From: Streptomyces venezuelae
GTDB lineage: Bacteria > Actinomycetota > Actinomycetes > Streptomycetales > Streptomycetaceae
DNA: 64,000 nt
NCBI RefSeq assembly: GCF_008642275.1
Contig: NZ_CP029189.1
Span: 4,686,501-4,750,500 of the forward strand
Direction of reading: 5' to 3'
In this document: positions 18,635 through 28,340 of the stretch, piece after piece
How positions within the stretch are numbered: the stretch's first letter is position 1
Layout: each line of letters starts with the position of its first letter
Position numbers and translations under genes: made by a program
Notes under the pieces: generated by a model
The model's database searches: none
What the model was told of the DNA's origin: nothing
What the model saw: only the letters and a program-made list of their open reading frames with translations

Positions 18635-20464
18635 GTGGCGCGCGACAACGCGGCTCCCACCATCCCGACGACTCACCAGGACCTGATCTCCTGGGTGGAC
18701 GAGATCGCAGCCCTCACCCAGCCGGACCGCGTCGTCTGGTGCGACGGCTCCGAGGCCGAGTACGAGCGCCTGTGCGAGGAGCTCGTCACCAAGGGCACGT
18801 TCAAGAAGCTCGACGAGACGAAGCGCCCGAACTCGTACTACGCCGCCTCCGACCCGTCCGACGTCGCGCGCGTCGAGGACCGGACCTTCATCTGCTCCGA
18901 GAAGGAGGAGGACGCGGGCCCGACCAACCACTGGAAGGCCCCCGCCGAGATGAAGGAGATCTTCGCCGGCGGCGAAGGCATCTTCCGCGGCTCCATGAAG
19001 GGCCGGACGATGTACGTCGTCCCGTTCTGCATGGGCCCGCTCGGCTCCGAGCTCTCCGCGATCGGCGTCGAGATCACCGACTCCGCCTACGTCGCGGTCG
19101 CCATGCGCACCATGACCCGCATGGGCAAGGCCGTCCTCGACGAGCTCGGCACCGACGGGTTCTTCGTCAAGGCCGTCCACACCCTCGGCGCTCCGCTCGC
19201 CGAGGGCCAGGCCGACGTGCCGTGGCCCTGCAACACCACCAAGTACATCTCGCACTTCCCCGAGACCCGCGAGATCTGGTCCTACGGATCCGGCTACGGC
19301 GGCAACGCCCTCCTCGGCAAGAAGTGCTACGCCCTGCGCATCGCGTCCGTCATGGCCCGCGACGAGGGCTGGCTCGCCGAGCACATGCTCATCCTCAAGC
19401 TCACCCCGCCGGCCGGCGAGGGCGAGGCGAAGTACATCGCCGCCGCCTTCCCCTCCGCCTGCGGCAAGACGAACCTCGCCATGCTGGAGCCCACGATCCC
19501 CGGCTGGACCGTCGAGACCGTCGGTGACGACATCGCCTGGATGCGCTTCGGCGAGGACGGCCGCCTCTACGCGATCAACCCCGAGGCCGGCTTCTTCGGC
19601 GTCGCCCCCGGCACCGGCGCGCACACCAACGCCAACGCCATGAAGACCATGTACGCCAACACCGTCTTCACCAACGTCGCGCTCACCCCCGACGGCTCCG
19701 ACGTGTGGTGGGAGGGCATGACCGAAGAGGCGCCCGCCCAGCTCATCGACTGGAAGGGCAACGCCTGGACCCCGGAGTCCGAGACCCCGGCCGCCCACCC
19801 CAACGCCCGCTTCGCCGTCCCCGCCGCCCAGTGCCCGACGATCGCCCCCGAGTGGGAAGACCCCAAGGGCGTCCCGGTCTCCGCGATCCTCTTCGGCGGC
19901 CGCCGCGCCTCCGCCGTCCCGCTGGTCACCGAGTCCTTCGACTGGAACCACGGCGTCTTCATCGGCTCGAACATCGCCTCCGAGAAGACCGCCGCCGCCG
20001 AGGGCAAGGTCGGCGAACTGCGCCGCGACCCCTTCGCCATGCTGCCGTTCTGCGGCTACAACATGGGCGACTACATGGGCCACTGGGTCGACGTCGCCAA
20101 GGGCAAGGACCAGTCCAAGCTCCCGAAGATCTACTACGTGAACTGGTTCCGCAAGAACGACGCGGGCAAGTTCGTGTGGCCCGGCTTCGGCGAGAACAGC
20201 CGTGTCCTCAAGTGGATCGTCGGCCGCCTCGACGGCACCGCCGAAGGCGTCGACACCCCCATCGGCATCCTGCCGACCAAGGACGCCCTCGACCTCGACG
20301 GCCTGGACCTCCCGGCCGAGGACCTCGACTTCCTCCTCACCGTCGACAAGGAGGTCTGGCGCGACGAGGCCTCCCTGGTCCCCGAGCACCTCAACACCTA
20401 CGGCGACCACACCCCCAAGGAGCTGTGGGACCAGTACCACGCACTCGTGGAGCGCCTGGGCTGA
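18635..20464 (+). CDS. pckA: phosphoenolpyruvate carboxykinase (GTP)
   Basis: A 609-residue enzyme that interconverts oxaloacetate plus GTP with PEP, CO2 and GDP, linking the citric acid cycle to gluconeogenesis. Diagnostic motifs of the GTP class are [10 protein letters not shown] (kinase P-loop with the reactive Cys), [26 protein letters not shown] and FGGRR. The GTG start at 18635 follows AAGGAGC by seven bases. It is a single-gene unit with a long upstream region shared with hemolysin III, suggesting its own carbon-source-responsive promoter. Confidence 0.96.
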   Translation: MARDNAAPTIPTTHQDLISWVDEIAALTQPDRVVWCDGSEAEYERLCEELVTKGTFKKLDETKRPNSYYAASDPSDVARVEDRTFICSEKEEDAGPTNHWKAPAEMKEIFAGGEGIFRGSMKGRTMYVVPFCMGPLGSELSAIGVEITDSAYVAVAMRTMTRMGKAVLDELGTDGFFVKAVHTLGAPLAEGQADVPWPCNTTKYISHFPETREIWSYGSGYGGNALLGKKCYALRIASVMARDEGWLAEHMLILKLTPPAGEGEAKYIAAAFPSACGKTNLAMLEPTIPGWTVETVGDDIAWMRFGEDGRLYAINPEAGFFGVAPGTGAHTNANAMKTMYANTVFTNVALTPDGSDVWWEGMTEEAPAQLIDWKGNAWTPESETPAAHPNARFAVPAAQCPTIAPEWEDPKGVPVSAILFGGRRASAVPLVTESFDWNHGVFIGSNIASEKTAAAEGKVGELRRDPFAMLPFCGYNMGDYMGHWVDVAKGKDQSKLPKIYYVNWFRKNDAGKFVWPGFGENSRVLKWIVGRLDGTAEGVDTPIGILPTKDALDLDGLDLPAEDLDFLLTVDKEVWRDEASLVPEHLNTYGDHTPKELWDQYHALVERLG

Positions 20465-20474
20465 GCCAGGACGC

Positions 20475-20563
20475 GCCCTGAAGAAGGGCCGATGAACGTG
20501 GGAGCCCCCGACCAAGCGGCGTCCCACCGCTGTGGGAGCCCCCGACCAAGCGGCGCCCACCGC
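20475..20563. repeat. small hairpin plus two near-identical 32-bp repeats after pckA
   Basis: GCCCT-GAAGA-AGGGC (20475-20489) is followed by two head-to-tail copies of a 32-33-base unit beginning GTGGGAGCCCCCGACCAAGC at 20499 and 20532. Each unit starts GTGGG and ends CCCAC, so each can fold. They lie between the convergent pckA and the TelA operon and probably help end transcription. Confidence 0.6.
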
Positions 20564-20580
20564 AGCACCGACCCGTCCGG

Positions 20581-21192
20581 TCAGGAGCGTCCGCGCTCCT
20601 CCAGATAGGTCGTGTGCGTCTGCTGACGGCGGGCCTCCACCTCGTGGAGGCCCGCCGTTACGCGTTGCGCCTCCTCGCGCAGGAGCCCCAGCTGCCGCTC
20701 CAGATGCCGCTCCGGCGACTCACCGCCCGGCGTCATCCGGCTCCACCAGCGGGTCCGGTTGTACGCGTCCACGCTCTCCGGCACGTCCTGTCGCACCGCC
20801 CGCGACACGGCGTGCACCGCCTCCGGGTCGGTGACCAGCACATCCGCCACCCACCCCGGCTCCAGCAGCGCCCCGTACAGCTCCAGCAGAGCCGCGAGGG
20901 CCTCCGCGGCCCCCGTCGGCAGCTCCACCCCGGCGACGTACTCCCGCAGCCGCCCGAAGTCCTCGCGCAGGACACCGAGCTCCTCACGCGGATCGAACGG
21001 CGGCGGCGCCGTCCGCTCCGGCGGTGCGATCAGCGCGCCCGCCCCGTACAGCCCGCCGACCACCAGCGGCCAGTACGCACCCGCCACCCCGGCGAGGGTG
21101 AGGCCCAGGCCGGCCACGCCGCAGGCGGAGCCGGCCAGGTTCTTCTTCGACTCCAGGTACTCAAGGACCCGGCCCGCCCTACTGGTAGCCAC
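20581..21192 (-). CDS. membrane protein with C-terminal coiled coil, last gene of TelA operon
   Basis: A 203-residue protein, GTG start at 21192, overlapping the preceding gene by 14 bases. Two short hydrophobic segments near residues 20-55 (AGSACGVAGLGLTLAGVAGAYWPLVVGGLYGAG, interrupted) suggest a membrane hairpin. The rest is soluble and helical, ending in a Glu/Arg-rich predicted coiled coil from about residue 155. I recognise no named domain. Its position makes it the fourth component of the TelA/VWA operon. Confidence 0.75.
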   Translation of the reverse strand: MATSRAGRVLEYLESKKNLAGSACGVAGLGLTLAGVAGAYWPLVVGGLYGAGALIAPPERTAPPPFDPREELGVLREDFGRLREYVAGVELPTGAAEALAALLELYGALLEPGWVADVLVTDPEAVHAVSRAVRQDVPESVDAYNRTRWWSRMTPGGESPERHLERQLGLLREEAQRVTAGLHEVEARRQQTHTTYLEERGRS

Positions 21193-22849
21193 GGATCTCC
21201 TCGAATGCTCCGGCCAGCGAACCGGTCCCCCCGGTGGCGTCGAAGAGCCGCCCGCCGGTCAGTTCGGTGATGTGGGTGAGCTCCTTGCGGTCCGAGTCGC
21301 CGAACAGCACCGCGAAGACCGGCGTCCGCTTCTGCGCCTCGGGCAGGGCCGCGTAGAAGGAGTCGAAGTGCTTCGCCCCGACCCCCTCGGTGTTCTCGCC
21401 GTCCGTCATCAGCACGATCGAGGTGAACGCGTCCGTGCCGCCCTTGCCCAGCTGCTGGTACGCCGCCTCCAGGCTGCCGTAGACCGCCGTCCCGCCGTCC
21501 GGCTCCAACGACCTCACGTCCCTGCGGATCGCGTCCAGGGCCGGCCCCGGATTGCCCGGCTCCACCACGTGCGTGTCCACCCCCTTCACCTTCGACCCGA
21601 AGGGCAGCAGCGTCACCTCCTCCCGGTCCCGGAACCGCTGCCCGGTCCCCGAACTCCCCGAACCCGTCAGCTCGGTGAGCGCCGACTTCAGCCGCCCGAT
21701 CCGGTCCTCCTCGCTCATCGAACCCGAGGTGTCCAGCACGTACACCGTCCGCGAGGGCCTGCGCAGCTCGTTCTCGTAGCTGGCCAGCAGCCCGTCCGCG
21801 ACCGACCGCGAACCGGGGAACGGCAGCTCGCGCCGCTTCTCGGCGTCCAGCCCCGCGGCCGGCACCACCCCGGCCGCGACCGGACGGCGGAAGGTCTGCT
21901 CGGTGATCGCCTTCTGCGCCTCCGGCCCCCGCAGGTACTCCGTCAGCGCACGCCCGGAATCACGGGCCCCGGCCGGGGCCGAAGTCAGCAGTGTCAGCGG
22001 ATAGTGGGCGGTGACCACGCCGTCGCGCGGCCGGACCACCGTCAGCGGAGCCCCGGCGCCCTTCGCGTCCCGGTTCATGGACAGCAGCACCGACTCGTAG
22101 TTCACCAGCGCGTCCACGTCACCGCGCTTGCCGTACGCCGTGACGAGCCAGCCCGAGGAACCCGAGGTCAGCTTCTGCCCGGCGAAGAACTCCTTCAGCC
22201 GGGGGGTGGCCGCCCGCACGTCCGCGTCGCTCAGCGCCGCCTGCGCGCCCGACAGCCCCGAGGCCACCGAGACCAGCGCCGAAAAACCGGAGTTGGATCG
22301 CACCGGGTCGGTCATCCCGTACGTCAGCTTCCCGGCGACGACCGCCTCGTGCACCGCCGGCCAGGTCACCTCCGCGGGCTTCCAGCCGAGCCGGGCCAGC
22401 GCCTCCGGCTTCACGCCGAGGGCGACGGGCGAGGACATCACCGGCGTCTCGCTGGACAGCTTCCCGGCAGCCTCGGGCCGCAGCCTCAGATAGTCGTTGG
22501 AGGAGAGCCAGATCGCGTCGTACTTGCCGTCGGCCTGCCCGGAAGCGACCTGCTCGGCGGCGTCCAGCGTCCCGGACCACGTGAGCTTCACGGTGACCCC
22601 GGTCGCCTTCCGGGCCTGCTCCAGCACCGGCTCCATGTCCGCGAGCTCGCTGGAGGCCAGCACCCGCAGGGTGCCCTCCTTGTAGGCCGTCTCCTCGGGC
22701 CCGGCGGGCTCGCCGGAGGTGCAGGCCGTCGCCGCCGTGAGCACGGCGAGGACGAGCGCGAAGCCCGTCCGGGCCAGCCGGCGCCCCGGCCGCGGGGGCC
22801 GGGGCACAACCCCTGCCGCGCCCGGGACGGACCGCCCGGCCGCCCTCAC
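21179..22849 (-). CDS. lipoprotein: solute-binding domain fused to VWA domain
   Basis: A 556-residue predicted lipoprotein; the signal peptide ends in TACTSG with Cys43. Residues 50-350 read as a periplasmic-binding-protein type II domain (GTLRVLASSELADMEPVLEQ). From about residue 365 a von Willebrand A domain follows, with the MIDAS motif DTSGS at 373-377, GGTAVYGSL and LMTDGENTEG. Members of this fusion type lie on the cell surface and are expected to bind a ligand and a metal-dependent protein partner. Its start overlaps the telA stop by 4 bases. Confidence 0.85.
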   Translation of the reverse strand: MRAAGRSVPGAAGVVPRPPRPGRRLARTGFALVLAVLTAATACTSGEPAGPEETAYKEGTLRVLASSELADMEPVLEQARKATGVTVKLTWSGTLDAAEQVASGQADGKYDAIWLSSNDYLRLRPEAAGKLSSETPVMSSPVALGVKPEALARLGWKPAEVTWPAVHEAVVAGKLTYGMTDPVRSNSGFSALVSVASGLSGAQAALSDADVRAATPRLKEFFAGQKLTSGSSGWLVTAYGKRGDVDALVNYESVLLSMNRDAKGAGAPLTVVRPRDGVVTAHYPLTLLTSAPAGARDSGRALTEYLRGPEAQKAITEQTFRRPVAAGVVPAAGLDAEKRRELPFPGSRSVADGLLASYENELRRPSRTVYVLDTSGSMSEEDRIGRLKSALTELTGSGSSGTGQRFRDREEVTLLPFGSKVKGVDTHVVEPGNPGPALDAIRRDVRSLEPDGGTAVYGSLEAAYQQLGKGGTDAFTSIVLMTDGENTEGVGAKHFDSFYAALPEAQKRTPVFAVLFGDSDRKELTHITELTGGRLFDATGGTGSLAGAFEEIRGYQ

Positions 22850-24033
22850 AGGGCACCGCCCTCAAGGGCACCGGCGGTGCGGGTGCGGGCCAGGTACGCC
22901 GAGGCGGTCTGCAGCTCCCCGGCCAGCGACTCCACCGTCGCCGCCATGTTCTCCGTCGCCTGCACCTTGAACGTGTCGATCGCGTCCAGCGTCTTGTAGA
23001 TCTGCGCGAACGCCGTCCGCAGGGTCTCCGCGCCCACCGCCGGATCGGCCGCGATCCGCTGGATCTCGCCGCTCTGCGTGGACAGCATCTGCGCGTTGCC
23101 CCGGATCAGCTCCTCGGTCGTTCCCCGCAGGGCGTCGACCTGCTCGATCACCTTGCGCTGGTTGTCGAGGGCCGAGGCCAGCATCACGGCGATCCGCAGC
23201 GCGGACACCGTGGTGGTCGCCGCCCGGTCGACACCCTTGATCAGCTCGTCGTTGCTGCGCCGGACCACGTCCATCGCCAGGTAGCCCTGCGCGCAGACGG
23301 CCAGCTGCGTCAGCAGGTCCTGGTGCTTCTGCCGGACCGGGAACAGCACGTCCGCGCGCATCGCGTCGGCCGCACCCGGATCGGCCTGCTCCACCTCGGC
23401 GACCCGCTGCTCGACGGCGCCGTCCAGGGCCTCGGTCAGGACGGCGTACTCCTGGAGCTTGCCCATCGTCTCCCACAGGCGCGAGCGCTCGGTGTGCAGG
23501 GCCGCGTTGTCACGGCGCAGTTCGTCCTGGCCGCTGCGCAGCGAGCCCACGATCTTGTTGAGGGTGGCCTGAGAGGAGGCGTACTTCGCCACGTGGTCGC
23601 GGAACCGGTTGCCGCCCGGCAGCTTCGCGAGCAGCTTGCGGGCCCCTTTGGCGGGCGTGTCCCGCGGGTCGAGGTCCTCTACCGTGCGCCGCAGCTCCAC
23701 CAGCGAGCCGGCGACCCGGGCCTGGGCGTCGCCACCGCCGTCCGGCCCCAGCGAGCGCACGGCCCGCTCCAGCATCCGGTTGGATTGCTGCGCGGCGCTG
23801 CGGATGTCGGCCTGGCCGAGGCCGGCTATCTCCCCGATGCGCTGGGCGAACTCCGGGGAGCGGGAATCGATCGCGGCCAGCGAGCCGACGTACTCCCCGG
23901 CCCGGCGGGCCATCTCCTCGCGCACGCCGTCCTGCAGCGGGACCAGCCCGGCGGCCTGCTCCTTGCGCACCGGGGCGACGGGCTCCGGAGGGCTCAGGCG
24001 GAAGGACGTGTCCTCGGGTGGTGTCAGTGTCAT
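22846..24033 (-). CDS. TelA-family (toxic anion resistance) protein
   Basis: A 395-residue, highly helical cytoplasmic protein of the TelA/KlaA family. Supporting stretches are LAKLPGGNRFRDHVAKYASS, QATLNKIVGSLRSGQDELRRDN and DELIKGVDRAATTTVSALRI. TelA proteins were named for tellurite resistance but usually occur with Ter-type or VWA stress genes, and their biochemistry is unresolved. ATG 24033 overlaps the stop of the upstream gene as ATGA, and its own stop overlaps the next start, so the proteins are made in a coupled series. Confidence 0.88.
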   Translation of the reverse strand: MTLTPPEDTSFRLSPPEPVAPVRKEQAAGLVPLQDGVREEMARRAGEYVGSLAAIDSRSPEFAQRIGEIAGLGQADIRSAAQQSNRMLERAVRSLGPDGGGDAQARVAGSLVELRRTVEDLDPRDTPAKGARKLLAKLPGGNRFRDHVAKYASSQATLNKIVGSLRSGQDELRRDNAALHTERSRLWETMGKLQEYAVLTEALDGAVEQRVAEVEQADPGAADAMRADVLFPVRQKHQDLLTQLAVCAQGYLAMDVVRRSNDELIKGVDRAATTTVSALRIAVMLASALDNQRKVIEQVDALRGTTEELIRGNAQMLSTQSGEIQRIAADPAVGAETLRTAFAQIYKTLDAIDTFKVQATENMAATVESLAGELQTASAYLARTRTAGALEGGAL

Positions 24034-25124
24034 GGCGTGTCCCCCTGGCCCTTGGCGCGCTGGGCCAGCGCCATCAGGATCTTGACGGTGGGTGTGCCGA
24101 CCTGGCGGATGCCGGTCAGCCCCGTGTTGAGGTAGTCGGTGTGCGGGGCCGTCGCTGCGGCGAACTCGGCCACACCCTCCTGCGGGCGGAAGCCGCGGAG
24201 CACGGCCAGTTCGCGCAGTTTCGGATCGGTGGCGAGGAGCGTGCCCAGCTCCCGCGCCTTCTCGGTCAGCGGCACGAAGGTGTGCGCCGAGTTGACGGTG
24301 GTGTCCGGGTAGAGCACGACCATGTCGCCCGGATCCTGCTTCTGCATCAGCAGCGAAGCCACCTGGGACTCGTACACCAGGATCAGCGGTTCGCCGCTGC
24401 CGCTGATGAAGGCCCGGAAGGGGTCGTCGGTGCTGGGCTCCAGCGCGCCCTGGACGGAGATCAGCTTGCGCATCAGCGGCGCGGTCCGGTCGATGCCCGC
24501 GTCGTCCGCGACCACCGTGTTGCCGTTCGCCACGTTGGACGTGGCGGCCAGGAAGAGGGCGCCGGAGTTGGAGGAGGACGGGTCGGTGGTCTTGACGAAC
24601 ACCGTCCCGGTCAGCTCGGCGTGGGCCGCGGAGCCGGGCAGCTGCTGCCAGGTGCGGTCCTCGCCCGAGGCCTTGAGGAAGGGGCCCATGAGCAGGGTCC
24701 CGGAGTTCTTGCCGGTCATCCTGGCGAGGCCGTTGCCGGCCAGCACCTGGGCGGCGCCCTGGCGGGCGATGACGACGAGGGGGGAGAAGAACGGCTTGGT
24801 CTCCTGGGCCCCCTTGAGTCCGGCGGCGGCCGCGACCTCCCTGGCGGGTTCACTGCTGCTGGGGAAGGCGAAGTCGAAGTCCTTGAGGGCGAGTTGGTCC
24901 ATCGCCCAGGATCCCGAGGTCTCCGTCTTCACGGTGTAGCCCTTGGCGGCAAGGGCCTTGACGACGTCGGGGTCGCGGAAGAATTCGGACTTCTCCGAGC
25001 CGATGACGCCACGCACGGTCTTCGTTGCCGTGCCTTCTGGGTGATCCTGCCCCTGGACCGCGACGACGTAGAGCACGCCGCCGATCAGGAGCAGACCCAG
25101 GACGATTCCTAGGATGCGTCTCAC
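24030..25124 (-). CDS. membrane-anchored solute-binding-like protein, first gene of TelA operon
   Basis: A 364-residue protein from GTG 25124, beginning with one membrane anchor (ILGIVLGLLLIGGVLYVVAV). The exported part resembles a type II solute-binding protein: GVIGSEKSEFFRDPDVVKAL, SSSNSGALFLAAT and EPLILVYESQVASLL. There is no lipobox. A TTG start at 25163 would add 13 residues. It shares architecture with the binding half of the VWA fusion two genes downstream. No ABC permease or ATPase is present, so transport is unlikely; ligand sensing is more plausible. Confidence 0.78.
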   Translation of the reverse strand: MRRILGIVLGLLLIGGVLYVVAVQGQDHPEGTATKTVRGVIGSEKSEFFRDPDVVKALAAKGYTVKTETSGSWAMDQLALKDFDFAFPSSSEPAREVAAAAGLKGAQETKPFFSPLVVIARQGAAQVLAGNGLARMTGKNSGTLLMGPFLKASGEDRTWQQLPGSAAHAELTGTVFVKTTDPSSSNSGALFLAATSNVANGNTVVADDAGIDRTAPLMRKLISVQGALEPSTDDPFRAFISGSGEPLILVYESQVASLLMQKQDPGDMVVLYPDTTVNSAHTFVPLTEKARELGTLLATDPKLRELAVLRGFRPQEGVAEFAAATAPHTDYLNTGLTGIRQVGTPTVKILMALAQRAKGQGDTP

Positions 25125-25261
25125 GGGTGCAGCGTGCTCGCGGAAACCCACATTCCACGCCAAGTTGAATGAACGTCAGGTGTCCAGGCGGTCCCACTTC
25201 GAAATGCTGTGTGAGCCCTCGGGTGCTGGTGGGAGGGGCGGCGGCCCGGGAGGATCGGAGC

Positions 25262-25690
25262 ATGGGCGTGAGCACGTTGAAATGGCAGGGCTGGCTGGTC
25301 GGCCTGGTGACGGTGGCCGGGCTGCTGGTGTTCGCCCCGCTGGGTCTGTACGTGTGGGCGAGCGGCGGAGATCCGCCGCAGGCGCCACCGCGGGCGGCGG
25401 TGGAGGACGTACGGGTCACCGGGTGCCGAATCGATCCGGCCAGCCGCCGGGTGGTGGCCGCGGTGGAGGCGACGGGGCGGGCCGAGGGCCCCGGTGCGTA
25501 CGTCGTCACCGTGGAGTTCCGCGACAGCGCCGAAGCGGACCCGCAGCGGCGGGCCGCGCAGGCGCTGGTGAAGATCCCGGGTGTGGCCCCGGGCGCGACC
25601 GAGTACGGGGAGGCGGTCGGCCCGGTGTGGCCGGTGGCGACGGTGCCCTGGTGCGGGGTGGCCGGCGCGGAGTTCACACCGACTGCCTAG
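25262..25690 (+). CDS. small membrane-anchored extracytoplasmic protein
   Basis: A 142-residue protein behind GGGAGGATCGG, divergent from the TelA operon. One N-terminal membrane segment (WLVGLVTVAGLLVFAPLGLYVWA) precedes a short exported beta-rich domain with two cysteines (VTGCRID and PWCGVAG), which could pair. No family is recognised. The divergent arrangement leaves open a link to the TelA operon. Confidence 0.8.
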   Translation: MGVSTLKWQGWLVGLVTVAGLLVFAPLGLYVWASGGDPPQAPPRAAVEDVRVTGCRIDPASRRVVAAVEATGRAEGPGAYVVTVEFRDSAEADPQRRAAQALVKIPGVAPGATEYGEAVGPVWPVATVPWCGVAGAEFTPTA

Positions 25691-25738
25691 GACACGTCCC
25701 GGGTCGGGACGTCGCCACCGGACCTCACCGTGTGGCGA

Positions 25739-26404
25739 TCAGCCGTTCTTGTTCACCTTGATGACGACGGTGCTGCACACCTTGTCGGCGAAGGTCTGCT
25801 TCTTCTCGTCCCACAGCGGCCACAGGTAGCCGATGTAGCAGGCGGCGCCGTCGAGGATGTGGGCCAGCTTGCGGACGAACGCCATGCCGAAGCCGAGCGT
25901 GGCCCCGTCGAGCTCGCGGTGCACGCTGATGCCGACGATCTTCTTGCCGAACGTCTGGCCGGTGGTGCCTTCCTTGTACAGCTGGAAGAACAGCATGCCG
26001 AGGAAGTACAGCATGCCGATCAGGCTGAGGATGCCGGCGATCGTGTCGCCCGACTCGTCGCCGGAGACCGCCACGCCGATACCGGTCAGCGCGTACATCG
26101 GGCCCGCCATGATCAGACCGTCGAGCAGGGTCGCGCCCACGCGCAGACCCCAGTGCGCCAGCGGCGGCATCCCACTGCCCGGCATGCCCGGCATGCCCGG
26201 CGCGTGCATCCCCGGCGGCGGGTACGCGCCGTACGGGGGCGGCGTCTGCTGCGGGTAGCCGTACTGCGGGACGGCACCCGGCTGTTGCGGCTGCTGCGGG
26301 TAGCCGTACTGCGGGGGCACACCCTGCGGGGCCTGCTGCGGGTAGCCGGGCTGACCCTGCGGGGGCTGCTGGCCGTAGGGGTTGTTCGGATCGCCGAAGC
26401 TCAT
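25739..26404 (-). CDS. RDD-family membrane protein with Pro/Gln/Tyr-rich N-terminus
   Basis: A 221-residue protein from ATG 26404 (GGAGAG upstream). The first 85 residues are low-complexity repeats of PQYGYPQQ and GMPG type. They are followed by an RDD domain with about three membrane helices: the first Arg-Asp pair is LRVGATLLDGLIMAGP, then GTTGQTFGKKIVGISV, and FVRKLAHILDGAACYIGYLW near the end. RDD proteins are proposed ion transporters or signalling partners; the function here is unknown. Confidence 0.88.
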   Translation of the reverse strand: MSFGDPNNPYGQQPPQGQPGYPQQAPQGVPPQYGYPQQPQQPGAVPQYGYPQQTPPPYGAYPPPGMHAPGMPGMPGSGMPPLAHWGLRVGATLLDGLIMAGPMYALTGIGVAVSGDESGDTIAGILSLIGMLYFLGMLFFQLYKEGTTGQTFGKKIVGISVHRELDGATLGFGMAFVRKLAHILDGAACYIGYLWPLWDEKKQTFADKVCSTVVIKVNKNG

Positions 26405-26614
26405 GGGCGAATCTCTCCAGAATGCTCGAACGGGGACGAAGCGGAGTGGAGGAGATCGACCCTGTGGAGCGGCCTCCCCCCGTGCTGCCGCGGTGTTGCA
26501 GCCCTCATCGTGTTCGGAGCACCGGATTCTGTCCAATTTTCGCCCCTGCCGCAGGTGTCCGGGCAAGGGCGTGGCGCCCGGTCCGGAGCCTCCGCGGCCC
26601 CGGACCGGGGCCGT

Positions 26615-27007
26615 CTAGAGGGCGCCGGCCAGGTCCGAGGACTTCAGGGCGGCGGCGTGTGCGTCCATGCGCTCGGCGGCGAGGATCGCGACGGTGGTGT
26701 CGGCGCGGGACGCGGCGACGAGGAGCGCGCGGGCGGCCAGGTCGTGGGCGCGCTGGTGCAGCGCGGCGGTGTCTGCGGCGTCGTGGCGCGGCGCACGGGT
26801 GGGCCGGGCGCCCCGCAGCCGTGCGACCTGGGCGGCGATCTCGGCGGCGCCCTCGTCGAGCCCGAGCTCGTCGGTGACGGCGAGCAGGGCCGAGAGGTGG
26901 CCGGCGAGCTGGATGTCCAGTGCTTCGCCGCGGCTGCTGTGCGGGTAGTCGTCCGGGGTGGCGCCCGTGGCGCGGACGACGGGCTTGGTGCGGAGCGGCT
27001 CGTACAT
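26615..27007 (-). CDS. hypothetical helical protein
   Basis: A 130-residue soluble protein with a good ribosome binding site (AGGAGG) before ATG 27007. It is alanine-rich and predicted mostly helical, with the motif YPHSSRGEALDIQLAGHLSALLAV at residues 21-44 (interrupted by no cysteines). No known domain is recognised. Its promoter region holds an imperfect dyad at 27039-27060. Confidence 0.75.
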   Translation of the reverse strand: MYEPLRTKPVVRATGATPDDYPHSSRGEALDIQLAGHLSALLAVTDELGLDEGAAEIAAQVARLRGARPTRAPRHDAADTAALHQRAHDLAARALLVAASRADTTVAILAAERMDAHAAALKSSDLAGAL

Positions 27008-27038
27008 GAGGTGGCCTCCTGCGTGGTCAGGAAACCAT

Positions 27039-27060
27039 CTTACATTGGATCGGTTCTAAG
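27039..27060. promoter_or_regulatory. imperfect 22-bp dyad upstream of 26615-27007
   Basis: CTTACATTGGATCGGTTCTA with following AG shows dyad symmetry in the outer CTTA...TAAG and central GATC (7 of 11 pairs). It lies about 32 bases upstream of the ATG at 27007, in an AT-richer patch than its surroundings, consistent with a promoter/operator. Confidence 0.3.
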
Positions 27061-27128
27061 GTTGAGCTGTGTCCTGTTGTCGGGAGGCGACCCGTTGGCT
27101 GGATTCCGACGGGTCGCACCGTGTGCCG

Positions 27129-28340
27129 CTACAGCTGGCTGTAGCCGTCGAGGAAGTTCCCGATCCGTGTCACCGCGTCGGCCAGATCCTTCGCGTTCGG
27201 CAGGGTCACGATCCGGAAGTGGTCGGGCTCGGGCCAGTTGAAGCCCGTGCCGTGCACCACCATGATCTTCTCGGCTCGCAGCAGGTCCAGGACCATCTGC
27301 CGGTCGTCCTTGATCTTGTAGACCGACGGGTCCAGCCGCGGGAAGGCGTACAGCGCACCCTTCGGCTTCACGCAGGTGACGCCCGGGATCTGCGTGAGCA
27401 GGTCGTACGCGACGTTGCGCTGCTCCAGGATCCGCCCGCCGGGCAGTACCAGGTCCTCGATCGACTGCCGGCCGCCGAGCGCGGTGGCCACAGCGTACTG
27501 CGACGGCATGTTCGCGCACAGACGCATATTGGCCAGGATCGTCAGGCCCTCGATGTAGCAGGTGGCGTGCTTCTTGGGGCCGCAGACCGCCATCCAGCCG
27601 GCCCGGTAGCCGGCGACGCGGTAGTTCTTCGAGAGCCCGTTGAACGTCAGCGTCAGCAGGTCGGGGGCGATGGCGGCGGTGTTGTGGTGCACGGCGCCGT
27701 CGTAGAGGATCCGGTCGTAGATCTCGTCCGAGCAGACGACCAGGTTGTGGCGGCGCGCGATGTCCGTGAGCCCGCGCAGCATCTCCTCGTCGTAGACGGC
27801 GCCGGTCGGGTTGTTCGGGTTGATGATGACGATCGCCTTGGTGCGATCGGTGACCTTGCGCTCGATGTCGGCGAGGTCGGGCATCCAGTCCGACTGCTCG
27901 TCGCAGCGGTAGTGCACGGCCGTACCGCCGGCGAGGGACACGGAGGCGGTCCACAGCGGGTAGTCCGGCGCGGGGACCAGGACCTCGTCGCCGTCGTCGA
28001 GCAGCGCCTGCATCGACATCTGGATCAGCTCGGAGACGCCGTTGCCGAGGTAGATGTCCTCGACGTCCAGGTCGATGCCCTTGGTCTGGTAGTGCTGCAT
28101 GACCGCGCGGCGCGCGGAGAGCAGCCCCTTCGCGTCACCGTAACCGTGGGCGGTACCCAGGTTGCGGAGCATGTCCTCAAGGATCTCCGGAGGGCACTCG
28201 AAGCCGAAGGCCGCGGGGTTGCCCGTGTTGAGCTTGAGGATGCGATGACCTGCTGCTTCGAGCCGCATCGCCTCTTCGAGCACGGGGCCGCGGATCTCGT
28301 AACAGACATTGGCGAGTTTGGTTGACTGGATCACCTGCAT
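27129..28340 (-). CDS. alaA: AlaA-type class I aminotransferase
   Basis: A 403-residue fold-type-I PLP aminotransferase. Motifs are NTGNPAAFGFECP at the N-terminus, NPNNPTGAVYD, SDEIYDR, and FNGLSKNYRVAGYRAGW with the PLP lysine at 238. A C-terminal Arg (HFRIVTLPN) should bind the substrate carboxylate. The sequence resembles glutamate-pyruvate (alanine) aminotransferases such as AlaA, which produce alanine from pyruvate and glutamate; exact substrate range is inferred. It is transcribed alone from a 300-base intergenic region. Confidence 0.88.
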   Translation of the reverse strand: MQVIQSTKLANVCYEIRGPVLEEAMRLEAAGHRILKLNTGNPAAFGFECPPEILEDMLRNLGTAHGYGDAKGLLSARRAVMQHYQTKGIDLDVEDIYLGNGVSELIQMSMQALLDDGDEVLVPAPDYPLWTASVSLAGGTAVHYRCDEQSDWMPDLADIERKVTDRTKAIVIINPNNPTGAVYDEEMLRGLTDIARRHNLVVCSDEIYDRILYDGAVHHNTAAIAPDLLTLTFNGLSKNYRVAGYRAGWMAVCGPKKHATCYIEGLTILANMRLCANMPSQYAVATALGGRQSIEDLVLPGGRILEQRNVAYDLLTQIPGVTCVKPKGALYAFPRLDPSVYKIKDDRQMVLDLLRAEKIMVVHGTGFNWPEPDHFRIVTLPNAKDLADAVTRIGNFLDGYSQL

